Below are positions 63,561 through 64,000 of a stretch of DNA of 64,000 nucleotides, piece by piece. The notes under the pieces are model-generated. The model was not told where the DNA came from. It did no database searches and worked only from the letters and a program-made list of their open reading frames with translations. The stretch is from Mycobacterium sp. PSTR-4-N (lineage in GTDB: Bacteria > Actinomycetota > Actinomycetes > Mycobacteriales > Mycobacteriaceae). The stretch lies in assembly GCF_022348085.1 (NCBI RefSeq), contig NZ_JAKRFN010000003.1:124001-188000 (forward strand), read 5' to 3'. Position numbers and translations under genes: made by a program. Position 1 is the stretch's first letter. Each line of letters starts with the position of its first letter.

Positions 63561-63572
63561 TTGACGTCAACG
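63561..63572. promoter_or_regulatory. 12-bp palindrome before the thioredoxin ATG
   Basis: GTTGACGTCAAC is perfectly self-complementary and ends one base before the thioredoxin start codon. No known regulator site matches. It could be an operator or a mere chance symmetry. Confidence 0.4.
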
Positions 63573-63599
63573 TCGAGCCGCGGGCCTGTGTTCCCCGCG

Positions 63600-64000
63600 T
63601 CAGAGCTGATACGCCCGGACCCAATCGACCTTCATCTCGGCGTTCATCGGCACCGATGCGCTCGGATCCCCCGTCCACGGGTTGCCGACGGCGACGTTGA
63701 GGATCAGGTAGTGCTCCCACTCGCCGGAGAACGGGGTCCAGTCGCCTCCGCGCGCCTCGTAGTCCGCCTTGGTCACCTGCCCCACCTGCACGCCGTCGAC
63801 CCGCCAGACGATGCGGTCGGCGTACCAGTCCATCCCGTAGGTGTGGAAGCCGGCAGACAGGTCGAGCCCGAGGTCGGCATCGATGTCGTCCATCTTGACG
63901 TCGACGTTCTTGTTGCCCTTGGCCGGGCCGTGGATGTTGCCGGTCCAGGTACGCCGCGAGGCCGGGGTGCCGAATCCGGGGATCTCCATGATGTCGATCT
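63600..64000 (-). CDS. GH16-family glycoside hydrolase, C-terminal part (5' end outside window)
   Basis: At least 133 residues; the gene starts beyond base 64000. Reading from the edge gives Ile-Asp-Ile-Met-Glu, the second part of the GH16 catalytic motif E-I-D-I-x-E, so the nucleophile Glu lies just outside and the acid/base Glu is inside. Then come typical GH16 blocks HTYGMDWYADRIVWRVDGV and LILNVAVGNPWTG. GH16 enzymes cleave beta-1,3-glucans, galactans or laminarin. Mycobacteria carry such secreted enzymes (Rv0315 type), but the signal peptide cannot be seen here. Confidence 0.93.
   Translation of the reverse strand, partial: IDIMEIPGFGTPASRRTWTGNIHGPAKGNKNVDVKMDDIDADLGLDLSAGFHTYGMDWYADRIVWRVDGVQVGQVTKADYEARGGDWTPFSGEWEHYLILNVAVGNPWTGDPSASVPMNAEMKVDWVRAYQL

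Overview
The window is high-GC actinobacterial DNA. Gene content and order match a Mycobacterium/Mycolicibacterium chromosome, most likely a fast-growing species: mabA-inhA-ferrochelatase, moxR1-DUF58-VWA, ripA-ripB, acn-acnR, mutA-mutB-meaB-lipL, dnaE1, ileS and treX-treY-treZ all occur in the arrangement known from this genus. Genes are packed tightly, with many ATGA/GTGA/TGATG start-stop overlaps. Many starts lie 6-8 nt downstream of a TANNNT -10 element, as expected for mycobacterial leaderless mRNAs. No tRNA, rRNA, IS element, prophage or CRISPR array was seen.

Layout, left to right. 1-7.9 kb: the 3' end of an NrtR-type regulator, a secreted-lipase-family hydrolase, then a complete biotin locus: bioB-bsaP-DUF2567 leftward, the TetR regulator bioQ rightward, and bioA-bioF-bioD-2H phosphoesterase leftward. 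Two identical 13-bp BioQ-type operators are present; one covers the bioA stop codon. 7.9-16.3 kb: a rightward operon of a membrane acyltransferase with a C-terminal SGNH-like domain, translationally coupled to treX-treY-treZ (glycogen/maltooligosaccharide to trehalose). 16.2-21 kb: ilvA, then an accessory-looking cluster (HD-domain hydrolase, zinc-less MDR oxidoreductase, cupin lipoprotein) facing a GlxA/AraC regulator, plus a small membrane protein behind an 18-bp palindrome. 21-33.6 kb: dnaE1, a TetR regulator, rarD, an RluA-type pseudouridine synthase, lspA, ansA, dinX, an S4 protein, and ileS behind a T-box leader.

33.6-36.9 kb is the least conventional part: a condensation-domain-like half protein, a small HTH protein with a seven-helix membrane protein, and a MEDS-ANTAR stress-type regulator. 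The 136-bp divergent region between the first two carries two unrelated perfect inverted repeats, one near each -10. 36.9-43.3 kb: lipL and the methylmalonyl-CoA mutase module. 43.4-47 kb: TVP38, DoxX, SPFH and NfeD membrane proteins and a conserved mycobacterial protein. 47-56.8 kb: the FAS-II/heme operon (fabG1-inhA-hemH), moxR1-DUF58-two VWA proteins, the RipA/RipB peptidoglycan hydrolases and an Rv1476-type membrane protein. 56.9-64 kb: acn with an AcnR-type operator and acnR, a small HTH protein, an ABC-F ATPase, an enoyl-CoA hydratase, a thioredoxin and the 3' part of a GH16 glycosidase.

Best candidates for something undescribed are the GlxA/HD/MDR/cupin cluster with its palindrome, the HTH/seven-helix pair with its two operator-like repeats, and the acyltransferase coupled to trehalose synthesis. 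Family assignments come from recognising protein motifs and from remembered synteny with M. tuberculosis; no database search was possible.
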